From SZUA-100 sp965248135 (lineage in GTDB: Bacteria; Pseudomonadota; Alphaproteobacteria; Rhizobiales; Rhizobiaceae): a DNA stretch of 64,000 nt. The stretch covers positions 2,232,001-2,296,000 of the forward strand of contig CBDFIN010000012.1 in the NCBI GenBank assembly GCA_965248135.1, written 5' to 3'. Every line of letters begins with the position of its first letter. Position 1 is the stretch's first letter. The notes beneath the pieces are model-generated. The model made no database searches and had not been told where the DNA came from. It saw only the letters and a program-made list of their open reading frames with translations. Below are positions 7,840 through 17,266 of this stretch, in pieces. A program made the position numbers and the translations under genes.

Positions 7840-8790
7840 ATGGTCGCCGTTGTTGACACCAATACTGCCCGCCCCCGTCATCCCGAAAAAATGCGCAATC
7901 CTAAGACGCCTTTGTTGCGTAAGCCGACCTGGATACGCGTGCGCGCACCGGGTTCACCGGTCTATGACGAGACCAAAAAAATCGTGCGCGATCATGCGGT
8001 AGTAACGGTCTGCGAAGAGGCTGGTTGCCCCAATATTGGTGAGTGCTGGTCCGAACGCCATGCCTCGATGATGATCCTTGGTGACACCTGCACCAGGGCC
8101 TGCGCCTTTTGCAATGTGCGAACCGGCAAACCCGGTCCCGTCGACGAGGCGGAGCCGGAAAATGTTGCCAAATCGGTGGCGCGGCTTGGCCTGCGGCATG
8201 TGGTCATTACATCGGTGGACCGAGATGATCTTGAAGACGGTGGTGCTGGCCATTTTGCCCAGGTGATTTCGGCCATTCGCCGGGCCTCGCCGGAAACGAC
8301 TATTGAAGTACTGACGCCGGATTTTCTACGCAAGGAGGTGGCGCTCGAAACCGTTGTGGCGGCAAAACCGGACGTGTTTAATCACAATCTTGAAACCGTG
8401 CCGTCAAATTATCTTACCGTGCGGCCCGGCGCTCGTTATTTTCACTCCATTCGCCTGTTACAAAAGGTCAAGGAAATTGAACCTTCGATGTTTACCAAAT
8501 CCGGCATCATGGTGGGTCTGGGTGAAAGCCGCAATGAAGTGCTGCAATTAATGGACGATTTGCGCGTGGCGGACGTTGATTTTCTGACCATCGGCCAATA
8601 TCTGCAGCCGACCCGCAAGCATCACGCGATTGCCCGCTTTGTGACGCCGGATGAGTTCAAGGCTTTTGAAACAAACGCCTATTCCAAGGGTTTTCTGCTG
8701 GTCTCGGCAAGCCCGTTGACCCGCTCTTCACACCATGCGGGAGAAGATTTTGCCCGTCTCAAACAAGCCCGCAACAAGGCGCCTGGATAG
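7840..8790 (+). CDS. lipA: lipoyl synthase
   Basis: Radical SAM enzyme that inserts two sulfur atoms into octanoyl-lysine to make lipoyl groups, needed by the two lipoyl domains encoded just upstream. The auxiliary-cluster cysteines are in CEEAGCPNIGECW and the SAM-cluster cysteines in CTRACAFCNV (about residues 82-91). The C-terminal SPLTRSSHHA supplies the serine ligand of the auxiliary cluster. At 316 residues it is of normal size. It is 102 bases after lpd and 6 bases before the COQ10-like gene. Placing lipA after lpd is common in this order. Confidence 0.96.
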   Translation: MVAVVDTNTARPRHPEKMRNPKTPLLRKPTWIRVRAPGSPVYDETKKIVRDHAVVTVCEEAGCPNIGECWSERHASMMILGDTCTRACAFCNVRTGKPGPVDEAEPENVAKSVARLGLRHVVITSVDRDDLEDGGAGHFAQVISAIRRASPETTIEVLTPDFLRKEVALETVVAAKPDVFNHNLETVPSNYLTVRPGARYFHSIRLLQKVKEIEPSMFTKSGIMVGLGESRNEVLQLMDDLRVADVDFLTIGQYLQPTRKHHAIARFVTPDEFKAFETNAYSKGFLLVSASPLTRSSHHAGEDFARLKQARNKAPG

Positions 8791-8796
8791 AAGGCG

Positions 8797-9261
8797 ATGC
8801 CCTCCTTTAAGACCATGCACCGGGTGCGTCACCAGCCCGACAAGATGTTCGATATCGTCGCCGATATCCGCGCCTATCCTGAATTCGTACCGATGTGTAC
8901 TGGCATGCGTGTACGTTCTGAGACCGAACGTCATGGCCAAGAGGTCCTCATCGCTGACATGAGCGTCGGCTACAAGGCGATCAACGAGACTTTCACCAGC
9001 CAGGTGGTTCTCAACAGGGAAGAAATGGAGATACGGACAAAATATCTGGAAGGACCGTTTCGGTATCTGCACAACAGCTGGAAGTTCCGCCATTGTGATG
9101 CGGATGGGGCCAGTTGTGATATTGAATTCTATATCGATTACGAATTTAAAAGCAGGGCATTAGCCATGTTGATGGGTGCGATGTTTGACCGGATCTTTGC
9201 GCGCTTCACCCGCGCTTTTGAAGAAAGAGCCGACCAGATTTACGCCAGTTCGACTGACTGA
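8797..9261 (+). CDS. COQ10/RatA-type START-domain protein
   Basis: A 154-residue protein of the polyketide-cyclase/START superfamily, close to mitochondrial COQ10, which binds ubiquinone and supports respiration. The opening MPSFKTMHRVRHQPDKMFDIVADIRAYPEFVPMC and the motif YLEGPFRYLHNSWKF are typical. E. coli RatA belongs to the same family and has been called a toxin, but no antitoxin gene is paired here. It follows lipA after 6 bases, a common arrangement in Hyphomicrobiales, so a quinone-linked housekeeping role is more likely. Confidence 0.85.
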   Translation: MPSFKTMHRVRHQPDKMFDIVADIRAYPEFVPMCTGMRVRSETERHGQEVLIADMSVGYKAINETFTSQVVLNREEMEIRTKYLEGPFRYLHNSWKFRHCDADGASCDIEFYIDYEFKSRALAMLMGAMFDRIFARFTRAFEERADQIYASSTD

Positions 9262-9404
9262 GGAAGAAATCACTCGCAAACAGCCTGATACAGTTCATTT
9301 GGGCGTCAACATTCCTTCGCAGACACAATTCATCCCCATCCCGGCTTAAGGGATAATTATGCTTCTTAAGCGACAACTCCATCGGTGAGGAGCTGGAGGG
9401 ATTA

Positions 9405-11711
9405 ATGAGTTCGGTCGAAACGGAAATTGGCGCTTTTGGTAGTCTGGATCAGCAAACACGCTCATCGGGGCGGTCTGCAATGCTTCTAGTGTTTACCACC
9501 ACATTGTTTGTCAGCGCACTTTTGCTGTTTTCGGTGCAACCCTTGTTCACCAAAATGGTATTACCGAGATTGGGTGGTTCGCCCTCGGTCTGGTCGGTGG
9601 CTATGGTGTTTTTCCAGGGCATGTTGCTTGCGGGCTACGGCTACGCCCACGCACTTGCCCGATTCACCCGGCTGAAAACGGCGTTGATTATTCATACGCT
9701 GGTTTTGTTGACGGCATTTGCCACACTGCCCATCACTGTTTCCGTTGGCTGGGGTCAACCTCCACAATCAGGTCAGGCGTTTTGGCTGATCGGGCTGTTT
9801 GCCGTTTCTGTCGGCCTGCCGTTTTTTGCTGTCGCCGCCAACGGTCCGCTGCTGCAGGCATGGTTTGCCAAAACCGATCATCCCCACGCCAGCGATCCCT
9901 ACTTCCTTTATGGTGCAAGTAATGTTGGCAGCTTTGCTGCACTGATCAGCTATCCCATCCTGTTTGAGCCCGTGTTCACGCTCGGCACGCAGGCCTGGCT
10001 GTGGTCAGCCGGCTTCGCCATTCTCACCTTGTTGATTGTTGTGAGTGGGTTTTTTACATCCCGGCGTGTTTCGCAAATACCCGCGATCAGTTCACCAAAT
10101 TCTGCGGTTGCGAAGTTACCGCTTGCCCTTCGCGCCAAATGGGTTGGCCTCGCCTTTGTACCCTCGGCGCTACTGGTCGCGGTCACCCAGCATGTTTCAA
10201 CCGATATTGCGGCGGCACCCTTTATGTGGGTCATGCCGCTGGCATTGTTTTTGTTGACCTTTGTCATAACCTTCCAGCGAAACCCGGTGTTGAAGCATTC
10301 CTGGATGAGCGTCCTTCTTCCATTGCTGGCTGCACCCTTGGTGGTCTCCTTTTTCGCCAGCACGAACGGCTTTGTCTCAGTGGCGGGATTTGCCGCGTTA
10401 CATTTTACCTTCTTTTTTGTTGCAGCCATGGTCTGCCATGGCGAATTGGTCAGTTCCAGACCGGCCGCTTCACACCTGACCGCGTTTTATTTGTGGATGT
10501 CTTTTGGCGGGGTGCTCGGCGGCATCTTTACCGGCCTGGTTGCGCCGGCAATTTTTTCAACAGTGCTTGAGTATCCGTTGCTTGTTGTGGCAGTTTTCTT
10601 GTGCCGTAGCCCGATTTACCGGGAGCAACGAGCGACTGTACAACGCGATTTGTTGCTTGTCATAGCCGGTACGCTGATATTGCTTTTTCCCGGCTGGAGA
10701 GGATTTACGTTTCATCCTGACACCGAATTTGTTTTCTTTTCCGCTTTGGTGATGGCTTCGGTACTGATAATTTTGTCTCGAGCAAGGCCCGCGCGCCACT
10801 TTGCCCTGGTTGCTTCGGTTCTGCTGCTTGGCGGCTTTTATAAGTCAGACCTTGGCTCGATCGAATACGATCGCAGTTTTTTCGGCGTCAGTAAAATTGC
10901 CCAGTCAGCCGATGGTCAATTTCGCCTGCTGTTTCATGGCACAACCCTGCATGGTGCGGAGCGCATTCGCAATGAAGATGGCAGCCCTTATACCGGTGAG
11001 CCGGTTCCAACGACCTATTACTATAAGGGTGGCCCGTTGAGCCAGGCAATCTCGGCATTGCATGACACCCACTTAGGCCGGCTCAAAGTTGCAGCGATCG
11101 GGCTTGGCACCGGCAGTCTTGCTTGTGCGGCCGGCCCAAAAGACCAATGGAAATTCTTTGAGATCGATCCCGCCGTTGTAAAGATCGCAAGGGACAGTAC
11201 AAAGTTCCGATTTCTCGCCCGCTGTGGCGCGCGCATGCCGATAGTCATTGGCGATGCCAGACTGACCATGGCCAGTGAAGAAGATAGCGCCCATGATCTC
11301 ATCATTGTCGATGCGTTTTCTTCCGATGCCATTCCGCTTCACTTGATCACCAAAGAGGCGGTTGAGATGTATCTCGACAAACTATCCGATAGGGGCGCAA
11401 TAGCTTTTCACATCTCAAACCGGCACATGCGGCTTGCTGAAGTTGTTGCCTCGATTGCTGCTGAAAACGGGCTGGTCACTTTTAGCCTGTTGAAAAAGCC
11501 ATTGCATAAACCTGGAGTGGTTTCGCTTGATGAAACATCGATGGTCGCAATTGTCGCCCGCCGGTCGGAACATCTGGGCCATATAGCCGGCAACAGCCAG
11601 TGGCGCAAAGTTCCAGTCGAGAAAGCAATTAGGCCCTGGAGCGACGACTATTCCAACATCATTTCCGCCATTTACCGCCATTACAGCCGATCGTATGAGG
11701 CAATCAATTAA
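9405..11711 (+). CDS. membrane protein with C-terminal spermidine-synthase-like domain
   Basis: A 768-residue fusion. The first 430 or so residues contain many hydrophobic helices (for example LLVFTTTLFVSALLLFSVQPLFTKMVLPRLGG), and the C-terminal part from about residue 540 is a spermidine-synthase-like Rossmann domain with AAIGLGTGSLACAAG and an acidic FFEIDPAVV strand followed by DLIIVDAFSSDAIPLHL. Such proteins are annotated as fused MFS/spermidine synthase; true polyamine synthesis has not been established for the group. A strong ribosome site (GGAGGG) precedes the ATG. Its stop overlaps that of convergent pncC by 3 bases. Substrate unknown. Confidence 0.8.
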   Translation: MSSVETEIGAFGSLDQQTRSSGRSAMLLVFTTTLFVSALLLFSVQPLFTKMVLPRLGGSPSVWSVAMVFFQGMLLAGYGYAHALARFTRLKTALIIHTLVLLTAFATLPITVSVGWGQPPQSGQAFWLIGLFAVSVGLPFFAVAANGPLLQAWFAKTDHPHASDPYFLYGASNVGSFAALISYPILFEPVFTLGTQAWLWSAGFAILTLLIVVSGFFTSRRVSQIPAISSPNSAVAKLPLALRAKWVGLAFVPSALLVAVTQHVSTDIAAAPFMWVMPLALFLLTFVITFQRNPVLKHSWMSVLLPLLAAPLVVSFFASTNGFVSVAGFAALHFTFFFVAAMVCHGELVSSRPAASHLTAFYLWMSFGGVLGGIFTGLVAPAIFSTVLEYPLLVVAVFLCRSPIYREQRATVQRDLLLVIAGTLILLFPGWRGFTFHPDTEFVFFSALVMASVLIILSRARPARHFALVASVLLLGGFYKSDLGSIEYDRSFFGVSKIAQSADGQFRLLFHGTTLHGAERIRNEDGSPYTGEPVPTTYYYKGGPLSQAISALHDTHLGRLKVAAIGLGTGSLACAAGPKDQWKFFEIDPAVVKIARDSTKFRFLARCGARMPIVIGDARLTMASEEDSAHDLIIVDAFSSDAIPLHLITKEAVEMYLDKLSDRGAIAFHISNRHMRLAEVVASIAAENGLVTFSLLKKPLHKPGVVSLDETSMVAIVARRSEHLGHIAGNSQWRKVPVEKAIRPWSDDYSNIISAIYRHYSRSYEAIN

Positions 11712-12220
11712 CTGATATGGTTCAGCGAAGCAGCTTGGCATAACAGCTCAAGCGCCTGTTGGACGGTTTTGGCGCGAATTTCGGTCCGCCCAACATCGCC
11801 AAACCGACACTCGACAATCTTGACCGGAGCACCCGCACGCCCAACGGCAATATAAACAAAGCCGACCGGTTTGGCTTTACTGCCACCGCCAGGTCCGGCA
11901 ATGCCGGTAACCGCCACACCAAGCGAAGCGCCAGACCTTGCCAGCGCGCCTTCCACCATCATGCGCGCCACCTTTTTTGATACAGCACCCGGTTCGCTGT
12001 CGGTCAATTCAAGCGGTACACCTAACATGTCAAATTTGGCCTGATTGGAATAGGTGACATAGCCGCGATCGAAAACATCTGACGAGCCGGCGATATCGGT
12101 TAAAGCGCCCGCGATAAGACCTCCGGTACAGGATTCTGCCGTCGCGATAGTCAATCCCGCATCACGGCATGTGTGTAGTGTTATAGTTGCCAATTCCGCT
12201 AGACTGGTATCGGTATTCAT
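11708..12220 (-). CDS. pncC: nicotinamide-nucleotide amidase (CinA C-terminal family)
   Basis: Stand-alone CinA C-terminal domain of 170 residues, expected to deamidate nicotinamide mononucleotide in NAD recycling. The family signature TIATAESCTGGLIAGALTDIAGSS lies near residues 24-47, with the catalytic serine in AESCTGG, and GVAVTGIAGPGGGSKAKPVG follows at about residue 100. Its ATG overlaps the stop of ispDF by 4 bases (ATGA), so the two are translationally coupled. The N-terminal CinA domain is absent, as is usual in this order. Confidence 0.92.
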   Translation of the reverse strand: MNTDTSLAELATITLHTCRDAGLTIATAESCTGGLIAGALTDIAGSSDVFDRGYVTYSNQAKFDMLGVPLELTDSEPGAVSKKVARMMVEGALARSGASLGVAVTGIAGPGGGSKAKPVGFVYIAVGRAGAPVKIVECRFGDVGRTEIRAKTVQQALELLCQAASLNHIS

Positions 12221-13407
12221 GCATTCACCGCATTGTTGAAAACAACAGTGGCGGTGGCAAGACTTGCAATTCCCTCCTGGCGGCCGATAAAGCCGATACG
12301 TTCATTGGTGGTTGCCTTGACCGAGACCCGGCCGACGTCGATCTTCGCCACGCTGGCGATTTTTTCACGCATTTCGTGCCGGTGAGGGGCGATCTTTGGC
12401 GCCTCACAAATCAAGGTGACATCGAGATGGGTGATGGTGCCGCCTGAATTTGCTACCTGGTCAACCGCATAGCCGAGAAATACATCTGAGTTGACATTGC
12501 GCCACTGGCTGTCAGACGGCGGGAAGAATGTGCCAATGTCGCCCTCACCAATTGTGCCAAGCAGCGCGTCGGTTAGCGCATGAAGACCGACATCGGCGTC
12601 CGAATGCCCCTTAAGACTGGCATTGTGAGCTATATCCACACCGCATAATCTGACGCTCGTGCCCGGTTCGAAGGCGTGCACGTCATAGCCATTGCCGGTC
12701 CGGATATCGGGAATGTGGTTTGCAGAGGTTTCTTCAGCCATGAAAAAATCTTTCTCGTATGTGAGCTTTCGATTGGCCGCATCACCTTCAATCAGATTCA
12801 TTGGAATTCCGGCCCATTCTGCAATTGCCGCATCGTCGGTAAACGAATGGGCATCATGCTTTGCGGCTTTTTGGTGCGCCTTCAGGATGGCGGCGTAGGC
12901 AAACCCTTGCGGGGTTTGCGCAGCGAAAAGATGGTCGCGTGGAATGGTTTTAACAATCCTGCCGTCTTTGCCTTCTTTGATGGTGTCGGTGACCGGTAAT
13001 ACCGGCAGCGCGCCGTTTTCTTTGCTGCAATGGTTTAAGACCCGGCTAATCAATGGCGCACTGACAAACGGTCTTGCGGCGTCGTGGATTATGACTTTAT
13101 TGGTATTTCTGCCGCGCATTGCAACCAGCCCGGCCAGAACCGAAGCCTGCCGGGTTTCGCCTCCGGTGCAAGGGGGCTGCAGTTTGGTATGCGGCGCGGT
13201 GTTTTCATCGTACAACGCCACATCGTCGGCGTGGATAACAACCTGGATCAGATCAATGGCCGGGTGATCGGCGAAGGCGCTGATGGTCCGGTCAAGCACA
13301 CTTTGCCCGTCGAGAAGTCGATATTGCTTGGGGCGGTTCTTTTCGCCTGCTCGCGCGCCCCTGCCCGCCGCGACAATTATCACCGCGTTTTGATCACTTT
13401 CCGTCAT
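12217..13407 (-). CDS. ispDF: bifunctional IspD/IspF (MEP pathway)
   Basis: A fusion of 2-C-methyl-D-erythritol 4-phosphate cytidylyltransferase and 2,4-cyclodiphosphate synthase, two steps of isoprenoid precursor synthesis. The IspD half (about residues 1-230) shows IIVAAGRGARAG, KNRPKQYRLLDG and VIIHDAARPFVS. The IspF half (about 237-396) shows GNGYDVHAFEPG, the metal-binding Asp and His, and GHSDADVGLHALTDALLG. The fusion is common in alphaproteobacteria. It leads a two-gene unit with pncC; dusB is divergent on the other strand. Confidence 0.96.
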   Translation of the reverse strand: MTESDQNAVIIVAAGRGARAGEKNRPKQYRLLDGQSVLDRTISAFADHPAIDLIQVVIHADDVALYDENTAPHTKLQPPCTGGETRQASVLAGLVAMRGRNTNKVIIHDAARPFVSAPLISRVLNHCSKENGALPVLPVTDTIKEGKDGRIVKTIPRDHLFAAQTPQGFAYAAILKAHQKAAKHDAHSFTDDAAIAEWAGIPMNLIEGDAANRKLTYEKDFFMAEETSANHIPDIRTGNGYDVHAFEPGTSVRLCGVDIAHNASLKGHSDADVGLHALTDALLGTIGEGDIGTFFPPSDSQWRNVNSDVFLGYAVDQVANSGGTITHLDVTLICEAPKIAPHRHEMREKIASVAKIDVGRVSVKATTNERIGFIGRQEGIASLATATVVFNNAVNA

Positions 13408-13572
13408 TTATTGCCTGAAGCACTGATTTCAATTGCGGCGAATTTAAACCACGTCGCAGCCAAGTCTTCAACAGACTTGTGTTTTAGCGCCGCCTTGTCT
13501 AAATCACAGGCAGACAGTATAGCTGCCTACGAATTAGGCAGAATCCATTTTGCAATCAATCAATAGAGCCGC

Positions 13573-14577
13573 ATGACCATCGAAGACACATTTGAGATAG
13601 GCGGCATTCCGGTCCGCAATCGGGTGTTTCTAGCGCCGATGTCCGGCATCACCGATGCGCCATTCAGGCGACTGGCCTGGAAATTCGGCGCTGGTCTGGT
13701 GACATCTGAAATGGTTGCCAGTGAGGCGCTGGTCACCGGCCAGCGGGAAATGCGTTCCAAGGTTAAAACCGCGAAACTGCCGGTTCATATTGTACAACTT
13801 TCAGGCCGTCAGCCGCGCTGGATGGCCGAAGGGGCAAGGGTTGCTGCGGGCGAGGGTGCCAATATCATCGATATCAACATGGGCTGCCCGTCAAAGCGTG
13901 TGACCAGCGGTTATTCCGGTTCTGCGTTGATGCGTGATCTGGACCACGCCCTTCGTTTGATCGATGCTACCGTATCTGCAGCCAACACGCCGGTGACCTT
14001 GAAAATGCGGCTTGGTTGGGATCATGGATCCATCAACGCGCCTGATCTTGCCCAGCGGGCTGAAAACGCAGGCGTTAGCCTGATCACCGTTCACGGGCGC
14101 ACCCGCTGCCAGTTCTACAGGGGCGTTGCGGACTGGTCAGCTGTACGGGCGGTCAAGCAGGCGGTAAACGTGCCGGTTGTGGTGAATGGTGATATCCGTA
14201 GCGCCAAGGACGCTAAAGCGGCGCTTCAAGCCTCAACCGCTGATGCGGTGATGATCGGACGGGCCAGTTATGGTGCCCCCTGGCTGGCGGGAGAAATCGC
14301 CGGTTCTTTGGGCGGAAAGTCACAGCAGATTCGGCCCGTGGGCAACATGCTGCTCGATACCGTTCTTCAGCATCATGAGGATATGTTGTCGTTTTATGGC
14401 GTGAAACTCGGTCTTCGCTTGGCGCGCAAACATCTGGGCTGGTATTTTGATCACCTGGAGGACAGCGCCGAAACGGCCAGCTTGCGCCGGTTAGCGCTTA
14501 CCGCAATCAACACCGATATAGTGCGTACTGCCGTACACGCGGCTTTTTCCGGCATACCTGAACGGTGCGCCGCATGA
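13573..14577 (+). CDS. dusB: tRNA-dihydrouridine synthase B
   Basis: FMN-dependent enzyme that reduces uridine in tRNA to dihydrouridine. The N-terminal APMSGITDAPFRRLAWKFGAGLV is the FMN-binding start of the TIM barrel; DINMGCPSKRV carries the catalytic cysteine; VHGRTRCQFYRG and MIGRASYGAPW complete the FMN pocket. The helical C-terminal domain (RKHLGWYFDHL) is present. At 334 residues it is of normal length. In rhizobia it was first named nifR3 because it lies before ntrBC, as here; the ntrB ATG overlaps its TGA. Confidence 0.95.
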   Translation: MTIEDTFEIGGIPVRNRVFLAPMSGITDAPFRRLAWKFGAGLVTSEMVASEALVTGQREMRSKVKTAKLPVHIVQLSGRQPRWMAEGARVAAGEGANIIDINMGCPSKRVTSGYSGSALMRDLDHALRLIDATVSAANTPVTLKMRLGWDHGSINAPDLAQRAENAGVSLITVHGRTRCQFYRGVADWSAVRAVKQAVNVPVVVNGDIRSAKDAKAALQASTADAVMIGRASYGAPWLAGEIAGSLGGKSQQIRPVGNMLLDTVLQHHEDMLSFYGVKLGLRLARKHLGWYFDHLEDSAETASLRRLALTAINTDIVRTAVHAAFSGIPERCAA

Positions 14578-15689
14578 GCGAGACGATTGCCGATATTTCG
14601 CCGTCCGTTGTGGTGCTCAATGCATTGCCGCATCCGGTGATTATGGTGGCTGCAGATGATACCATCACCTATAATAATGATGCCGCCGAAGTTTTTTTTC
14701 GCTCCGGTTCGGCCTTTCTTCAAGGCAGGAATCTGGATCACTTTGTCGCCTTCGGCAGCCCGCTCTTTACACTCGTTGATCAGGTTCGACAAGCGCGCTC
14801 GCCGATCAACGAATACCGGGTTGATCTGTCATCACCACGGCTTGGGCAAGACCAGCTTGTTGATTTACAAGTGGCGCCGGTGGCTGAAAAACCCGGCGCT
14901 GTTGTTGTCGTGTTTCAAAAAAGATCAATCGCCGACAAGATGGACCGTCAACTGACCCATCGAGGGGCGGCCCGAACGGTGAGCGGACTGGCCTCTATGC
15001 TGGCTCACGAAATCAAGAATCCGTTGGCCGGTATTCGCGGCGCGGCGCAATTATTAGAGATGTCGGTTGATGACAGCGACCGGCAGTTCACCAATCTGAT
15101 CCGCGAGGAAACCGACCGTATTGTCAATCTTGTGGATGAGATGGAGGTGTTTTCTGACCAGCGGCCAATTGAGCGTGATCCGGTCAATATTCATGCGGTT
15201 CTGGAGCGGGTAAAAACCAGTGCAAAAAGTGGATTTGGCCGCAATGTCAATATCCTGGAAAGATATGACCCGTCATTACCACCCGTCTATGCAAACCGGG
15301 ACCAGTTGATCCAGATATTCCTCAATCTGGCTAAAAATGCCTGCGAGGCGATGGAAGGCCAACAACAGCGGGAATTGATGTTTACAACCGCCTTTCGCTC
15401 GGGCGTAAGGCTTTCGGTGCCAGGTTCCAGCGAAATGGTGTCGCTGCCGCTCGAGTTCTGCGTCATCGACAACGGCTGCGGTATCCCCGATGACATGAAG
15501 CCGCACATCTTTGAACCGTTCACAACAACCAAGGCAACAGGCTCAGGCCTTGGTCTCGCCTTGGTCGCGAAGATTGTAGGGGATCATGGCGGGGTTATAG
15601 AATGCGAAAGCGACAAGCAACGAACCACATTCAGGGTCTTGATGCCGGCTTACTTGGATAGACCAGAGCACGCACATGGCAAGCGCTAA
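14574..15689 (+). CDS. ntrB: nitrogen regulation sensor kinase NtrB (GlnL)
   Basis: Cytosolic histidine kinase that phosphorylates or dephosphorylates NtrC according to nitrogen status, normally under control of PII (glnB is at 46.8-47.2 kb). A PAS domain occupies about residues 10-110; the phospho-accepting histidine is in SMLAHEIKNPLAGIRGAAQLLE; the ATPase motifs are NLAKNACEAMEG, DNGCGIPDDM and GSGLGLALVAKI. No membrane segment is seen. The start overlaps the dusB stop in ATGA; an in-frame GTG three codons upstream is less likely. ntrC overlaps its 3' end by 14 bases. Confidence 0.95.
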   Translation: MSETIADISPSVVVLNALPHPVIMVAADDTITYNNDAAEVFFRSGSAFLQGRNLDHFVAFGSPLFTLVDQVRQARSPINEYRVDLSSPRLGQDQLVDLQVAPVAEKPGAVVVVFQKRSIADKMDRQLTHRGAARTVSGLASMLAHEIKNPLAGIRGAAQLLEMSVDDSDRQFTNLIREETDRIVNLVDEMEVFSDQRPIERDPVNIHAVLERVKTSAKSGFGRNVNILERYDPSLPPVYANRDQLIQIFLNLAKNACEAMEGQQQRELMFTTAFRSGVRLSVPGSSEMVSLPLEFCVIDNGCGIPDDMKPHIFEPFTTTKATGSGLGLALVAKIVGDHGGVIECESDKQRTTFRVLMPAYLDRPEHAHGKR

Positions 15690-17157
15690 TATGGAAACCA
15701 ACCAAACAAGCCCTCAGATTTTGGTCGCCGATGATGATGCTGCGATTCGCACGGTGCTTTCCCAGGCATTGTCGAGGGCCGGATTTGAAGTGCGCGTAAC
15801 CTCAAACGCCGAAACGTTGTGGCGATGGATTTCTGCCGGGGACGGCGATATCGTGATTAGCGATGTGGTAATGCCGGACGGAAACGCCTTCGACATGCTG
15901 CCACGCATCAAACGCATCCGGCCGGAATTGCCAGTGCTGGTGATGAGTGCACAAAACACTTTCATGACGGCGATCAAGGCTTCTGAATGCGGCGCTTATG
16001 ATTATTTGCCAAAACCATTTGATCTAAAAGAAATGATTGCAATTGTACGTCGCGCCCTGGCCGAAAAAGGGACAGCGCCGGTTGCCAAGCCCGCAGAAGC
16101 GGAAGAAGCAATGCCGCTGATTGGCCGCTCACCCGCGATGCAGGATATCTACCGGTTGCTGGCGCGCACCATGCAGACCGATCTCACGGTTTTGATTATC
16201 GGCGAATCAGGCACCGGCAAGGAACTGGTTGCCCGTGCCTTGCACGACTATGGCAAGCGGGCGAAGGGGGCATTTGTAGCCATTAACATGGCGGCGATAC
16301 CGCGTGACCTGATCGAATCGGAATTGTTCGGTCACGAGCGCGGTGCCTTTACCGGTGCGCAATCACGTTCCTCTGGCCGATTTGAACAGGCCAATGGCGG
16401 GACACTGTTTTTGGACGAGATCGGCGACATGCCGATGGATGCGCAAACAAGATTGTTGCGGGTGTTGCAACAGGGTGAATACATGACGGTTGGTGGCAGA
16501 ACGCCAATCAAGACCGATGTGCGCATAGTTGCGGCGACCAACAAGGATTTACAATCGCTTATCGAGGAGGGGTTGTTTCGCGAGGATCTCTATTACCGCC
16601 TCAATGTGGTGCCGTTGCGGTTGCCGCCGCTGCGTGAGCGGGCTGAAGATATTCCCGATCTTGTGCGCCATTTTTTTGCGCTCGGTCAGGCTGAAGGCTT
16701 GCCCGTCAAGACCATGAGCAAGGAAGCGTTTGAGCACATGTGCCGCTATCGCTGGCCGGGAAATGTGCGTGAACTGGAAAACGTCGTCAGGCGGTTTTCA
16801 GCGCTCTATACTCAGGAAAACATCAATGCGGAACTGGTGGCGCGCGAGTTGTATGAGACCGGCGGACGTTCGATGCCTGCCAATTCCGTACATTCTGGTG
16901 ATGTCGATTTGACCTTGGCGATTGAAGGCTGGTTACGGGACTATTTTGCCGGCTTTGGTGAGGAACTGCCACCATCCGGTCTCTATCAACGGCTACTGAG
17001 GGCAGTTGAACAACCGCTAATACTGGCGAGCCTGGCGGCCACCCATGGCAATCAGATCAAGGCAGCTGATCTTCTTGGTCTAAACAGGAACACCTTACGC
17101 AAGAAAATCAGGGAACTGGACATCGAAGTGACAAAGTCGGCCAGAAAACATGACTGA
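15676..17157 (+). CDS. ntrC: nitrogen response regulator NtrC, sigma-54 activator
   Basis: Response regulator of 493 residues. The receiver domain shows DDDAAIRTV and the phosphorylated Asp in DIVISDVVMPDG, with the conserved Lys in YLPKPFDL. The AAA+ domain has Walker A GESGTGKE, the sigma-54 contact loop GAFTGA, Walker B GGTLFLDEIGDM and the arginine region NVVPLRLPPLRERAEDI. The C-terminal Fis-type helix-turn-helix (IKAADLLGLNRNTLRKKIREL) binds DNA. A second ATG five codons in is a possible start. It should act on the probable sigma-54 promoter of glnB in this window. Confidence 0.96.
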   Translation: MASANMETNQTSPQILVADDDAAIRTVLSQALSRAGFEVRVTSNAETLWRWISAGDGDIVISDVVMPDGNAFDMLPRIKRIRPELPVLVMSAQNTFMTAIKASECGAYDYLPKPFDLKEMIAIVRRALAEKGTAPVAKPAEAEEAMPLIGRSPAMQDIYRLLARTMQTDLTVLIIGESGTGKELVARALHDYGKRAKGAFVAINMAAIPRDLIESELFGHERGAFTGAQSRSSGRFEQANGGTLFLDEIGDMPMDAQTRLLRVLQQGEYMTVGGRTPIKTDVRIVAATNKDLQSLIEEGLFREDLYYRLNVVPLRLPPLRERAEDIPDLVRHFFALGQAEGLPVKTMSKEAFEHMCRYRWPGNVRELENVVRRFSALYTQENINAELVARELYETGGRSMPANSVHSGDVDLTLAIEGWLRDYFAGFGEELPPSGLYQRLLRAVEQPLILASLAATHGNQIKAADLLGLNRNTLRKKIRELDIEVTKSARKHD

Positions 17158-17266
17158 TCACAGCGTATTTAAGCGCGCAATCTTTGTTGCAAAATCGCCA
17201 CAACTGTGTTGCAATTTGGCAACTGCCGCAATGATGCCTGAGTTTATTGCTTGAACAGGTTGATAA

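Noticed and set aside
8797..9261. RatA-type toxin reading of the COQ10-like gene
   Set aside because: No antitoxin partner and a housekeeping position after lipA; the ubiquinone-binding COQ10 role fits better.
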